Part shown: piece by piece, positions 23,083 to 35,224 of the stretch
How the letters are laid out: each line of letters opens with the position of its first letter
How positions within the stretch are numbered: position 1 is the first letter of the stretch
Source of the DNA: Ottelia alismoides
Taxonomy: Eukaryota; Streptophyta; Magnoliopsida; Alismatales; Hydrocharitaceae
Length of the DNA stretch: 64,000 nucleotides
Assembly: GCA_037367405.1 (NCBI GenBank)
Contig: JAZKJV010003132.1
Span: 62,001 to 126,000, forward strand
Reading direction: 5' to 3'
Made by a program: the position numbers and the translations under genes
The notes under the pieces: generated by a model
Databases searched by the model: none
Told to the model about the DNA's origin: nothing
What the model saw: the letters and a program-made list of their open reading frames with translations, nothing else

Positions 23083-26000
23083 TGATGAATACTCATTCAT
23101 CACTCTTTATTCTTATATTTTAGCTACAAAAACCTTTGCAAATGCATGTATATAGTTGTAAATATAAATTATTACCAAAAGCATGCATTGTGTAAAAAGT
23201 AATAATTAGCATGTTTTTGTGCAAAAATAAAAGAATAAAGATCAAAAAGAAAAAGAGGGAAATATTTAGAATAAATATTGAGCAACCTAACCCAAGGGAG
23301 GGCTCAGCATGGGCCTGACCGCATAAAAGCCAAAGTAGAGGGAGATAGGGGCTCATGTGTGTAAATATATATGTAAATAAAATAAAAATATTTTCCTCCC
23401 AAAAATAGACTAAAAAGGGTTTGTAAATATTTGTATATATTTATAATTTAAAATCAAGATAAAAATAGAAAAATTAAAAAGAAAACAAAAACACCACTGA
23501 TGTACATAGTCACCTTGCATATAGTCCATTCATCTTATATTTATTTAGCCTTATAAATAAATAAAATTAATTTCCAAAAATCTCGTACATATTCTATGTC
23601 TTATGGTGTAAATAAATAAAATAAATTAAAATTAAAACAAAATAAAAATAACAAAATTAAAAATCAAAAATACTATTGTAAATATACCATGTATATATAT
23701 TTACATATCTATTTATTTCACCTATGTATAAAAATAATAAAAATAAGATAAAAATATCTTTTTATTCCTTATTTTATGATATAAATAAATAAAATATAAA
23801 ATAGTAATAAAAATGTATAAAAATAACTAATTAAAAATCAAAACTAAAAACCCTATATTGTACATATACCTATATATAGCTATATAATGTAAATACCTTA
23901 TTTTTACTTTGAAAAATTAATTAAAAATCACAGAAAAATAGAAAATATTAAAACAAAAATATTTCATGTTTTGAGTTTTAATTAAATAAGCCATTTGCTA
24001 TTTTTAATCTAATTTCCAAATATTTTCCAGGTGGCAGCCTCCCATTGGTCCAGGGGAGTTGTTGACCGCCCTGTCAACTTCCCCCCCAGGACCACTTCCC
24101 ACGGGTTTTGACACCCGACCCGATTTCTCGACTTTTTCGTGTCCAAACCCGATCATCATCCCCCTAAACCCCGGGTCCATTTTGATCACGTCACATCCGA
24201 CACCCTCGCCGGGGTATCCGCCTCGAGATCCGCGCTCCACATTGCCCTACCCGACCTCTTCTAGCCGAACCTGCACCCATACTTAAGCCGAGCTCCGCCA
24301 CCCTAATTCTCCATCTTTGGCTCATTCGCTCCACCCCCAGTGACCTCCAGTGCTCGAGTGAGAGTGACAGCTCGCTCCAGGTGCTGTCGCAGCGAGGAGA
24401 GGGGCAGGGAACCACTGATCCGACGAGTCACCACTGCCGTGCTCCGCCCAGAGCAGGAGCTCGAGCCTCGGAGGTCGACGCTCCTCGAGGCAGGGACCAA
24501 GAGCTGCACAAGCTCCTTCCCAGTCGATTCCTCCACCCAGGTAGACCCAGTTCCTTTTTCTTTTCTCTAATTTCCGATTATCCCCAATTCGCGCCGCCGT
24601 CGTTTCTCGCTGATTCCGACCATCCCACTATTCCGTTCGACCATCGGAATCTACCATCGCCTCCGCCTTCCTGCCGCGCACATTCTCCGCACTCCCATTC
24701 AACCCAGCTCGCACAGGAGCTGGGGTTCGAGCTCCTCCGTCCATCCCCTCACCGGAGCTCGCCCGCACCGACCCCCCGACCACTTTCACCACGCCTAACG
24801 GGGTCGAGGCAGTTTGCCCTCGACCCGCGAGCTTGTTGGTGCATTTTGCAGGTTCATCCAAGCCCATCTGAGGGATTGGACCATCAGGTCCAGCAGCTCC
24901 GCCTCCGCCGACCTTGCCGGAGCTCCCCAGAGCTCGGTTGGGTCATCGGAGACCTCCAGCAGACGCGGAGGGCCCGCAGTTTCCCGTTCCAATCATCAGA
25001 GGGCTCCCAGGAGGAGGCCAGCACCGTCACGACCTCGGCGAAGTTCGCCGGAGGCCAGTTCGTCCTCCATCCCTCTCCGCCGTCCGATCGACCCCGAGCT
25101 CCAGAGCTGATCCTGTTCGTCCATTCGAGGAGCATCATCGACCGCCCGATCTTTAGAGGGTCGATCTCCACCGTCGATCCAGCGTGATGCAGTCACCGTC
25201 TCCATCCACCGTTTGATCTTGTACGTGGCAACACTTGGACCGTCCGATCAACGTCGAAGACTCCTTCGTTGGGCGCCACCCGCATCTCAACCGTCCATTC
25301 ACCACGTGGCACCCATCCAGCCGTCTTCATTAATAAAGGGTAATTTACCCTTAGGTCCTTCCTTTTATTTTATTTCACATTTAGTCTTGTAAATACATAG
25401 TTTAATTGTTTAGTTTTTGGTACAATCGCACTGTGGACCCTGCGCTGTATTTTATTTGCTTATATACCCCTGTGTTTGGTGTAGCACGTGCATCGACACG
25501 TGCTTTGTTGGGTATTTTGCATTATTAGCCCTGTAGTTCTGGTTTGTTCTGAAATGAATGAATAGTTTTATATAATTGCATTTATACCCCTGTGCGTGAA
25601 TTAATTGTGCATGTGCGTTTATTTGTGGGTAAATTGCAAACAAGCCCTCAGACTTTTGGTACCTGTTACCAAATAGCCCCCGGAACTTATTTTCGTTACA
25701 TTTAGGTCCCTGAGTGACTCAGGCACGCGCGACGCGCGTGTTTTCCTGGGTATTTTGCACCGGACCCCCCAAAACTCTTGGTATTTGTACTCAGGTCCCT
25801 ATGCACAGTACCTACTTCTTATTTTTGAATAAAATAGCAAACCAACTCCAAATCCAATGAAAATTGGATACATGGCTCCTGCCATAGTGTAAAATTTTCT
25901 GGAATTTTTGGAGACATTTTTGTTTTGTTTTGATTCTTTTAAAAATTCAAAAACATCCATTTTCGTTACTGTTTGACTTTAAAAATCATAAAAAAATTAA

Positions 26001-26551
26001 AACCTATCTAAAAATTACAAAAAAATTAGCAACTATTTGTTTTGGCTTGCCTGATTTTCTAGCCAATTTTGGCTATTTTTCATTACATAAAACTCATAAA
26101 AATTGAAAAACACCTAAAAACTCATAAAAATTCTAATAAATAATTTAAAAACCCAAAAATCATAAATCCAGTGGCTAAATTTTCTTTGTAGTGTTTACTA
26201 TACAGGAATATTACCTCTAGGCTTTTTGGGGGTTTTTAGATATTTTATCTAAACCCCTTAAGCTTGGCTGGACATTGTTTTTATCTTTTTGTCTTGTTTT
26301 ATTTTTAGAAAATTAAATAAAAATCAAAAAATCCCAAAAATTCACTAAAAACAGTAAAAATTATAAAACACACAAAAACATTTTTATTTGAATTTTGGTT
26401 GATTTTTAGTGTATTAAATAAATAGTTGAATTGCTTTATTTTCTAGTTTTCTTTATTTTCTTAATACATTGAAAATCCAAAAAAATATAAAAAGAATTAA
26501 AAACCACCAAAAATCCCCTTTTCTTTTCTTTTATTTTCTTTTTGACTACTT

Positions 26552-26573
26552 CGTAGGCCGCAAGGCCATTACG
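26552..26573 (+). other. U5 hairpin with GCAA tetraloop
   Basis: CGTAGGCC-GCAA-GGCC-at-TACG can form an 8 bp stem with a two-base bulge and a GNRA-type loop. An identical copy is at 40112-40133 in the 3' LTR. It lies just upstream of the conserved CCTGGT/ACCAGG stem and AATAAA. Seen in sequence; role unknown. Confidence 0.5.
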
Positions 26574-26590
26574 TGCTCCCTGAGTTCGAC

Positions 26591-26616
26591 CCTGGTCGCT
26601 ATACCAGGTTAATAAA
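26591..26616 (+). terminator. U5 hairpin plus AATAAA polyadenylation signal
   Basis: CCTGGT-CGCTAT-ACCAGG followed by TTAATAAA. Preceded by GAGTTCGACC. The block is conserved in the LTRs of C (both copies), D and, with changed bases, B. Probable 3'-end formation signal when present in the 3' LTR. Confidence 0.5.
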
Positions 26617-26761
26617 ATAGCAATACCGCTATTGATTTCGAGTTGATTTTATCTTTTATTGGTGGTCTCTTTTTCTTGATTGACACACCCGAGTGATTGA
26701 GGTCGCAACGACCACTTGAGACATACCTGATTACCTCGCTCACTCGATTTTTTGTTCAGAA

Positions 26762-26779
26762 TGGCGCCGTTGCCGGGGA
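26762..26779 (+). other. Element C primer binding site (tRNA-Asp)
   Basis: TGGCGCCGTTGCCGGGGA, a full 18-base complement of the plant tRNA-Asp 3' end, three bases after the LTR. Confidence 0.93.
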
Positions 26780-28387
26780 GCACGGCTTAGTAGTTTTCGT
26801 TTTATTTTCATTTTCTTTTTCGCGGCTTTCCGCGGCTCTTTTAGAGTCTGCGGTTTTTCGCGGCTTTTTGTTTTTATTTTATTTTTGTTTTATTTTATTT
26901 TGTTTCATTTTATTTTCTTTTATTTTAGTTTTTGATTTTGAGTGTTTCTTTTATTTTGGTATTATTGCACATATACCCTGTTTTATTTTCTTATTATTAT
27001 TTGATTATTTTTGTTGGACTGACCACTTGTCTCCTTTCTTGCGAGGGCCCGAGGACCGAGGTGGCTGATTTCGAGAAGCCGATGCAACCGAGGAACTTGG
27101 AGGTGGCTCCCTTCTGCACGGAGCCGTAGGAGAGCGTGAGAGAGAGTCTGAGTGGGAGAGGATTAGAATAGGAGTAGTTTAGATTTTCTTTTTATTCATT
27201 TGATTATTGTAATAATACAGGGACAAACTCTTGGACTTGACTTCTCTAGCAGGTCTGTTTCGCCGAGCACTGGTGTGCTCGGGGGACCCTTAAGTTTTTC
27301 GCGGTTTTTCTCGCGGTTTTGGTTTTCTTGCTGCCTTTTACGGTTTTACGCAGTTTTTACTGAGCCCCTAGACTTAGGATTTTCTGCTTGATTGTGCCGT
27401 AATTAGTAGGGTCCCCACACCTAATTGCTTGCCTGTTCCTATAGTGCGATTAATTGGACCTACTAATAATTGATTAATAAAAATAACCGACTCATCCCCT
27501 TCGTAGCCTACGTGCCGTAGCCTGCCCTGCCAAGCGCTGCTCCTGAACCCGATGTGTCGGGAGGAGGAGGGGTAGACCGAGACCAGACCTTTGGCTTGAA
27601 GGATCAGTGATCAGTTAGACGGTTCTTCGAGTAGACTTGCTTGTTTAGGACTCGGTTTTCACCGCTGCACCATATAGGTAGTTTATTTTCTGTCTTTACA
27701 TTTCTGCACGGATCACTTGCATGTAGAGTGCTGGAGGAAGGTACGCATTTCTATCTCTGCATGCATCATTGATTTCTTCGTGCATCGGCTTTTTCGACTT
27801 CTCCCCCTTGTTTTTGACTAAATATCCAGGAGAACCGAAAAATTCGTTAGGCCTTTGTTTTTTATTGAAAAAGATTAAAAAAAAGAAAAACCATAAAATT
27901 GGGACTATTTAAACTATTGACCCTAAAAGACACCTGACTTAAAAGTTTTGTCTTGGGGAGAGCAACCCCCTCATTGGTTGGTTTGATTGCGCGAGAGAAT
28001 GACCCGTACACTAGGTAGAGCCCTCCGGTGTTATTCCTGACTGACTACCGACTCTTCCGTGCGGGCCAGTCGGTTGGGGTAGCATCGGGTATCCCAACAG
28101 GTCACGTAAGCGCTCTGATAGATTGTTTGTTCACCTAATAAAATTTGACAAGATAATTTGACCGAGCCTTTACGGTCTTCAGCTCGCGTTGCGTTGGTGA
28201 ACAGAGGGTTTGGTTGCCGATCATAGTTTCTCCAGATCTCATCCGCCTTACTCGTCAGATCACGATGATGGGTAGATGCTCTCTTAGGCAGCCTCTGGCT
28301 GCACCGCTTTCGGGCACGTCTACCCGTTCATCTAGGTTGGCCCACGAGAGCTGAGACCAGCTCTCCGAGCCCGAGTATGATTCCGCC
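26780..28387 (+). mobile_element. Element C leader
   Basis: 1.6 kb with no coding similarity. It contains T-rich stretches, the GCGAGGGCCCGAGGACC block at 27041, a segment near 27720-27840 that matches leaders of B and E, and the conserved block at 28147-28212 (GATAATTTGACCGAGCC...GTTGGTGAA) shortly before gag. Confidence 0.75.
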
Positions 28388-30800
28388 TTGTTCCCCCTCG
28401 ACCCCCTTTCTTTCGGTTCTGAGAGACATGAGCCAGAGGAGAGATTAGTAGATTTGTCAGCACCTGAGTTTGGCTCATTTGATTTTGCAGACGCCATGGC
28501 TGGCAGTTCTGAGGATCGCTCCCGAGGTCCACAGCCTGAGCACTTTATGCTGGACCAGGGCGCGATCAACTCCACCCTGATCGCCTCCTTAGAGACCATT
28601 CAGCAGCAGTTGAGGGATCAGGGAGCATTCATGCTCGACATGAGGAGAGAGATGGAGCAGATGCGAGCAGAGCGAGAGCAGAGGAGAGACGGGCCGAGGA
28701 TCCCAGAGGATGCTGATGCAGCAGCCGCAGCAGCCGCAGCCGCCGCAGCCGCGACAGGAGGACCACCGAGACCGATGCGGGAGTGACACAACCTCGGATC
28801 GACACTGAGGCACCACTGGATTGTACTTCCAGCCATCGTGGGGGACTTCAAGTTCCCCCCGAACACTTTGCAGTTACTCCCCCGCTTCCACGGACTTGCT
28901 GGAGCCCTATCTCCACCTCCAGGAGTTTCTCATGATCTGCAGTACTGTCCACGATCGTCAGGTGGACCAGGATACTATTCGGATGATCGCCTTCCCCTTT
29001 TCCTTGGCCGACAGAGCAACCACCTGGCTGAAGCACTTGGGGAAGTTTGTCTACACCTGGGAGCAGCTCCGCACCGAGTACTTGAACAAGTACTATCCAC
29101 TCGGGCGGACCAATGCAACGAGAGCCCTCATCAGCAACTTCTCCATGCTCCCCAACGAGCAGTTCCATGAGGAATGGGAGAGGTTCCGTGAGCTTACTGA
29201 TCGATGCCCGCACCACGACATTTTGAAGCCCAACCTTATGCAGAGCTTTTTCAGCGGGCTGACACCAGAGCTCCAGGGCTTGGTGAATGCTTCTTGTGGC
29301 GGGTCTTACTTCGCCAAGGATCATGACCAGGTCTGGGACATCTACGAGGAGATGGCCGAGAACTACATGGTGATGTCCCAGACCAGGTTGTACACTCAGG
29401 GCAGACCCCAGCAACAGCCAGGACCCGTGCAGTACCAGAGGATAGCACGGGTCGACGCCGGTCCATCCAGTTCATCCGCAGTAGCAGCAGCACAGGCAGA
29501 GTCATCCGCTGCGGATATGGGTATCATCAGTGAGAAGTTGGATCGGATGGAGCTGATTGAGAAGAAGCAGTGCCAGGGCATCACTCAGATGGAGCAGATG
29601 GCACAGATTCTGAGCGACATGAAGACCCATCTCATGTGTCTCCAGGAGGCACAGACGGCTCCACAGCCCCGTCTTCAGTCGTGAGGCGATACCGGTGGCA
29701 TCAGCATCTCGTTCCAGCGCCCCAGCTCACACCAGCAGCCTAGACAGGTTCACCTTGTACAGGCGGAGTCGTACCAGCAACCGCAGCCCACCTACCAGTC
29801 ACCACCATCTCCAGACATGCAGATGGTGGTATACCAGCCGGATCAGCCTCTGGCAGTACTTCCGCCAGCCCAGTACGATGCAGAGCCGTTGATGGATGTC
29901 AACAAGATTTGGTATGACCGTCCTCAGCCTGGGATCCGACGGGACCATCTCGGATTCAGGTGGGGGAACGGAGGTGCCCAGCCCCAGCAGCAGTCATCCG
30001 GTCAGGGAGGGCAGTACAGCCATCAGAGAGATCACCAGCAGCAGCAGCCCCCAGCCTATCAGTCACAGCAACAGTCATCCTTCGTTCCTCGTCCCTATCA
30101 GCAGGGACAGTCTTGGAGGCGAGAGCAGCCTCACCAGCCACACCAGCAGCAGCACCCTTCCTCTTACCCCTCTCAGCAGCAGCAACACCAGTTCCAGCAG
30201 CCTCATTACCAGAGAGGCTACCCGTCGGGCTCTCATGGTCCTCCATACGAGAGCCCCGCCTTGGACGACATAGCCCGCCTCCTCACGGACCAGCAGGCTA
30301 CTTTCAGATGGGAGATGGATGAGTTCCGCCAGGAGATGCGGGACATTGTGAGAGGGAAGGCCGCCATTCCTGCCCAGATAGAGACGAATCCCAACATCCT
30401 GAAGCGGAAGTCTGAGCAGGTAGTTTACACTGAGCATGCCACTCCTAGTGATCCGTTTGATGATATGTCTTCAGATCTGTTTGATGCTGATTTTGTCACA
30501 CTTAGGAGCGGTAGGGCACCAGCAGGCAGCGCCTCATATGAGCGACGACACGAGGATACATCCAGGGCGCCAGATGTGGAGGAGGAGAGCGGTACTGAGG
30601 CCGCTCATGATGATGACGGTGGTACTGATGCCACCAAGGATGCTGATCCCCCAGGCGGTGCTGAGGCCACCACTTCACCAGTTCGAGGAGGTGGTACTGA
30701 CGCCACCCGAGATGCCGAGCGAGAGCGCGGTACTGAGGCCGCGAGACGTCCAGCAGAGCCAGCCCGTGGTGGTACTGAGGCCACCGGTGTTCATTCTTAG
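28388..30800 (+). pseudogene. Element C Gag
   Basis: Capsid precursor of the virus-like particle. 28388-28786 gives an N-terminal part with a coiled coil (DMRREMEQMRAEREQRRD) and a poly-Ala stretch. After TGA at 28784 and a one-base shift near 28900 the capsid follows (EPYLHLQEFL, TEYLNKYYPLGRTNATR, EEWERFRELTDRCPHH). TGA at 29682 breaks the frame once; the same frame then runs on through a Gln-rich tail (29817-30797) to TAG at 30798. The tail ends in six copies of a GGT(E/D)AT-type motif (30588-30790). No CCHC knuckle seen. The start at 28388 or further upstream is uncertain. Confidence 0.88.
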
Positions 30801-31660
30801 AGAGTTATTGTCTTTCCTCATTCTGATGTACCTCGGAACAATGTTGTGAATAAAGGAAAAGGTTTAGTTTACTCTGGTCCCACTGTGGTGCTTGATGTAT
30901 GTGCGGATCCGGCCGTCGAGCCGTCTAGACCTATTCCTAGTCCTTCATCTGAGAAGGACCCTATGATCCCCTTCCCTAGAGCCCTTCTGATGGGGAAGGG
31001 GAAGAAAAAAGAAAAAGATCCAAAAAAGAGAGAGCAGGAGGAGTTCAGCCAGAGCATGATTGACCGATTCCATATACAGCTGACCCTTCAGGAGGCTTTG
31101 CAGCACACCCCCCTTCTTCAGCGTTCTTTGAGAGACAGGACTACAGTCAGGAGGAGGAGGAGGAACCACCATTCAGAGATTCATGTGCTGACGAAAGCCA
31201 CGTGTTTCATGATCCAGAACCGTCTGCCGGCCAAGAGGCCAGATTCAGGAGCCCCATATGTCAGATGTCATATCAGAGAGCAGAGGTTCGACCGGACTCT
31301 ACTGGATAGCGGATCGTCTATCAACCTCCTTCCGGCAGCCCTTCTCGACCGCTTCGAGTTGGGCACTCTTAGACAGAGCAGGACAGTCCTTCAGTTTGCT
31401 GATCAATCTGTCAAGAGGCCGAAGGGGTTGTTGCGAGACGTTGTCGTCACTATTCAGGGCCTGCAATTCCCCGTGGACTTCGTAGTATTGGACATGGAGA
31501 TCCCTGATTCAGTGGCCGATACCCCCATCATCCTCGGTCGTCCGTTCTTGGCCACAGCCAAGGCGGTGACTGACCATGATAGCGGGAAGGTATACTTTCA
31601 CGTCGAGGGCGAAAGTGCACAAATAGAGACGGTCGAGGACTACAGAGCCATAGACAGAGC
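30801..31660 (+). CDS. Element C protease domain (part of the polyprotein 30846-33602)
   Basis: Retropepsin-like aspartic protease that matures the Gag-Pol polyprotein in functional relatives. The frame is the same as gag after TAG 30798 and is open from 30846 to 33599. A basic stretch ([17 protein letters not shown]) and the segment [18 protein letters not shown] precede the active-site motif [12 protein letters not shown] (about 31301-31336) and the [12 protein letters not shown] motif (about 31532). Whether TAG 30798 is decay or was once read through cannot be told. Confidence 0.88.
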
Positions 31661-32199
31661 ATGCTCAGAGACCAGTACAGATACAGAGCAGCTGACAGAT
31701 GCCAGGCTAGACATCCACCAGGACTGTGACTTTGTGATCACAGATGATGAGGCAGCATGGGCAGACCCTGCAACACAGGCCATCCTCTCATTTCCAGACA
31801 CCGCTGATGCCGAGTTAATAGCAGAGGAGAGCTTGGAGAGCACAACCCTGGTCCAGGATACTTCAGTGGAAGCAGAGCCGATTCTCGACCGTGACACGAT
31901 TTCTAGTGATGGTGGTACTGAAGCCACCTTGTGTGACGGTGGTACTGATGCCACCTTGTTTGATGCAGATCCCTCGGATTCAGAGTCTGATTGGGCAGAT
32001 TGCGAGGATCACATGCCAGACCTGAGTCCCACAGAGCCTACAACTGAGGAGGAGGTAGATGCCGAGCAGATCAGAGACAGTTTAGTTGAGCAGCCTTCTC
32101 CAGATCCAGTTTGCGAGAGTTCGTTTTCATTCTTCCAGGTAGACTTGGAAGCATACACGCATCTTCTTCCAAATCCAGATTTGCCAGCACCCAGCTGTC
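31661..32199 (+). CDS. Element C protease-RT linker, acidic
   Basis: Same open frame. Very acidic and Ser/Thr-rich, without a recognised domain. Two further copies of the GGT(E/D)AT motif occur here (about 31909-31965), the same as in the Gag tail. Ends in a conserved [20 protein letters not shown] segment before the reverse transcriptase. Confidence 0.75.
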
Positions 32200-33150
32200 C
32201 AGAGCTGAAGCCGCTCCCTACTTCACTGAAGTATCGATTCCTTGCGGGCGAGCCTGAGATGTACCCAGTCATCATCTCCGCCGATCTGACTGGAGAGCAA
32301 GAATCCCGTTTGATGGGGGTTCTTGAAAATAACCGCAAGGCAATCGGATGGAGCGTAGCAGATCTCCATGGGATTAGTCCATCGTTGTGCTCCCACCATA
32401 TTTATCTAGAGGAGGGGGCGAAGCCGTCGCGTGAGTTCCAGCGGCGGCTGAACCCCAACCTGAGAGAGGTCATCATGAAGGAAATCTCAAAATGGTGGAG
32501 CGTAGATTTTATTTATCCCATTTCCGACTCCAAGTGGGTCAGCCCCTTGCATGTTGTGCCCAAGAAGACGGGCATCACGATTGTGATCAGTGAGTCGGGA
32601 GAGGAGATTGCTACACGAGTACCCACCTCTTGGCGGGCCTGTGTTGACTACAGGAGACTCAACCAGGCCACCAAGAAGGACCATTTCCCCCTACCTTTTA
32701 TTGACCAGATCATTGAGAGACTGGCAGGGAAGAGCCATTACTATTTCCTGGATGGGTACTCGGGCTACAACCAGGTGGCCATCGCTCCTGAGGATCAGGA
32801 GAAGACCACCTTTACCTGTCCCTTCGGCACATATGCCTTTCGACGCATGCCATTTGGGCTATGCAATGCCCCTGCGACTTTTCAGAGATGCATGCTGTCG
32901 ATCTTTTCGGACATGGTAGGGGAGTGTTTGGAGGTCTTCATGGACGATTTCTCGGTCTACGGCGACGGATTCGACTCCTGTCTTGACTGCCTAGACTGGG
33001 TACTCCAGCGATGTATAGAGGTCCATTTGGTGCTTTCTTGGGAGAAGAGTCACTTCATGGTGACTCAAGGGACGGTGCTTGGCCATATCATCTCCAACAG
33101 GGGCATGGAGGTTGATCCGGCCAAGGTTGATGTCATTAGAAAACTCGCAC
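32200..33150 (+). CDS. Element C reverse transcriptase domain
   Basis: Uninterrupted Athila-type reverse transcriptase. Motifs in order: [91 protein letters not shown] and the catalytic FMDDFS (about 32938-32955), then [20 protein letters not shown]. All expected residues are visible, so this domain itself looks sound. Confidence 0.93.
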
Positions 33151-33701
33151 CGCCGTCCAATTTGAGGCAGCTACGATCATTCCTGGGGCACGTTGGTTTC
33201 TATCGGAGATTCATTCATGATTTCAGCAAGATTGCCCGGCCGTTGACTGACCTCTTGATGAAATACACCAAGTTCCTTGTCGATGACAAATGTCTTTCGT
33301 CCTTTGCGACTCTCCAGCAGTGTGTGATTGAAGCTCCTGTTCTCCAGCCACCCGATTGGTCTCTCCCATTCAAGATCATGACGGATGCCTCCGATTTTGC
33401 CGTGGGGGCCGTGCCAGGACAGAGGAGGGATGGAGTCCCCTTTGCTATCCACTACGCTAGCTGCACATTGGATTCCGCACAGCGGAATTATACCGTCATA
33501 GAGAAGGAGATGCTAGCTATAGTATTCGCCCTAGATAAGTTTCGATCTTATATCATTGGATCTAGAGAGACCTTGTACACTGATCACACCGCCATCCGAT
33601 AGCTCATGGCAAAGAAGGATGCCAAGGCCAGACATACTAGATGGATCCTTCTACTCTAGGAGTTCGACATTGAGATCAAGGATAAGCCTGGAGTCAAGAA
33701 T
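33151..33701 (+). pseudogene. Element C RNase H domain, two stops near its end
   Basis: Connection and RNase H with [19 protein letters not shown], the Asp motif [45 protein letters not shown] and [11 protein letters not shown] at 33600 stops the frame, followed in the same frame by a second TAG at 33657, a place where relatives have a Gln codon (CAG). RNase H removes the RNA template during reverse transcription. Confidence 0.9.
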
Positions 33702-35092
33702 GTGGTGGCGGATCACCTCTCCCGTATAGAGCAGCCTGAGGAGTCTGAGCAGATTGATCCCATTTGTGAGACCTTCCCAGATGAGGCGATCCTTGCTATC
33801 GCCTCACTCCCATGGTATGCCGATATTGTGAACTTTCTCGTTGCTGGGAAAGTCCCACAAGATTGGCCCAGGCAGAGGCTTGAGACCTTCCTTGCGAAGG
33901 CCAAGTCCTACCACTGGGAGGATCCCATCCTTTACCACGAAGGAGGGGATAGCGTCTGGCGTCGGTGCATTCCTCAGGAGGAGCACCATAGCGTCCTCAC
34001 TTACTGCCACAAGCTTGAGGCAGGAGGACATCATTCTGGGAGGAGAACGACACAGAAAGTGCTCCAATCTGGCTTGTGGTGGCCTACCCTCTTCAAGGAC
34101 TCTGATGAGTTTGTGAAGAGGTGTACTGACTGTCAGAGGATGGGCACTTGTGGACAGCGTGATATGATGCCGATGCAGCCCATTCACTTCTCTGAGGTTT
34201 TTGATGCATGGGGCATCGATTTCATGGGTCCATTCCCTAAGAGTCAGGGATTTGAGTACATTCTGTTGGCCGTTGACTATGTTAGTCGTTGGGTTGAGGC
34301 TATCCCCGCCCGAGCCGCTGATGCGAGGACAGTTTGCAGATTTTTGAGGAAGCACATCATCACGCGGTTCGGGGTTCCTAGAGTTCTGATTTCAGATGGG
34401 GGGTCTCATTTCATCAATGACTAGGTGAAGGCCCTTGCTAGCGAGTTCGGTATAGACCATCATGTTGCTACACCTTACCATCCACAGACGAATGGTCTAG
34501 TCGAGGTGTCGAACAGGGAGATCGAGACTATATTGCAGAAAGTCGTCCGCCCTGACCAAAAGGATTGGTCACAGCTTTTGGACTCGGTCTTGTGGGCATA
34601 TAGGACGTCTTTCAAGACACCATTGGGCACATTTCCCTTTCGCCTCGTATATGGCAAGCCCGCCATTTACCTGTTGATCTGAGGCACATGTCACTATGGG
34701 CAGTTACTGATATACTTATGGATCCAGATGGTGTAGGAGACCAGAGGAGGGCAGAGTTAGCAGGCCTGGAGGAGCTTAGAGATACCGCCTTCTCAAACAA
34801 CCTACAGTATAAGGAGAGAGTGAAGGAGTGGCATGATTCTCATATCAGCCACAAGCATTTTGAGCCTGGTCAGAGAGTATGGCTGTTTGATGCGAGGCTT
34901 CGTTTATTTCCAAGGAAGCTACAGATCAAGTGGAAGGGACCCTACTTGGTGAGAAAGGTACACGACAGCGGTAGCATTGATATATCCGAGTTGTCTTCTG
35001 AGAGTACCTTTCGAGTGAACGGCCAGCGGCTCAAGCCATTTCTAGATCATGAGCCGCGGGTCGTTGATCTTGCCCCTATTCTTTTTGCGTGA
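33702..35092 (+). pseudogene. Element C integrase
   Basis: Inserts element DNA into the host genome. N-terminal HHCC finger (YCHKLEAGGHH ... CTDCQRMG), core with WGIDFMGPF, VLISDGGSHF and HPQTNGLVEVSN carrying the D, D and E residues, then RLFPRKLQIKWKGPYLV, a GPY-type C-terminal module. Breaks: TAG at 34422 in the core and a one-base loss near 34660, so three frames (33702-34424, 34425-34682, 34688-35092) share the gene. It ends at TGA 35092. No chromodomain and no env-like gene follow. Confidence 0.92.
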
Positions 35093-35224
35093 AATGTGGT
35101 CTTTGACTCACATATAATGCATCTCACGCCTGAGTTTCACTGATCTTCCACCTTGTATAGATCCAGATGTTTATATCACTACATTCTTTAGTCCCACATC
35201 CCTTTCTTCATCTTTTGATTATGC

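Larger units (their letters stand above)
23083..26758 (+). repeat. Element C 5' LTR
   Basis: Starts with the perfect inverted repeat TGATGAAT-ACTC-ATTCATCA and ends GTTCA three bases before the primer site. Compared with the 3' LTR it has few substitutions, a 49 bp segment near 24950-24998 missing from the 3' copy, and a 5 bp loss at its very end. AT-rich U3 to about 24000, then GC-rich R/U5. The 268-residue frame at 24381-25187 and its overlapping partners lie in this GC-rich part, are mirrored in the 3' LTR with shifts, and are not credible genes. Confidence 0.92.

Noticed and set aside
24381..25187. 268-residue plus-strand frame, with several overlapping frames on both strands, as a host gene
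   Set aside because: It lies in the GC-rich part of an LTR, is repeated at 37987-38772 with length and frame changes, is Ser/Pro/Arg-rich and shows no domain.
26762..26779. Possible tRNA-Asp gene fragments at the primer sites
   Set aside because: Only the 18 bases complementary to the tRNA 3' end are present, in the position after an LTR end; no cloverleaf around them.
28715..28755. GCAGCC repeat as a triplet-repeat locus
   Set aside because: It encodes the poly-Ala stretch of Gag in frame and is short and imperfect.
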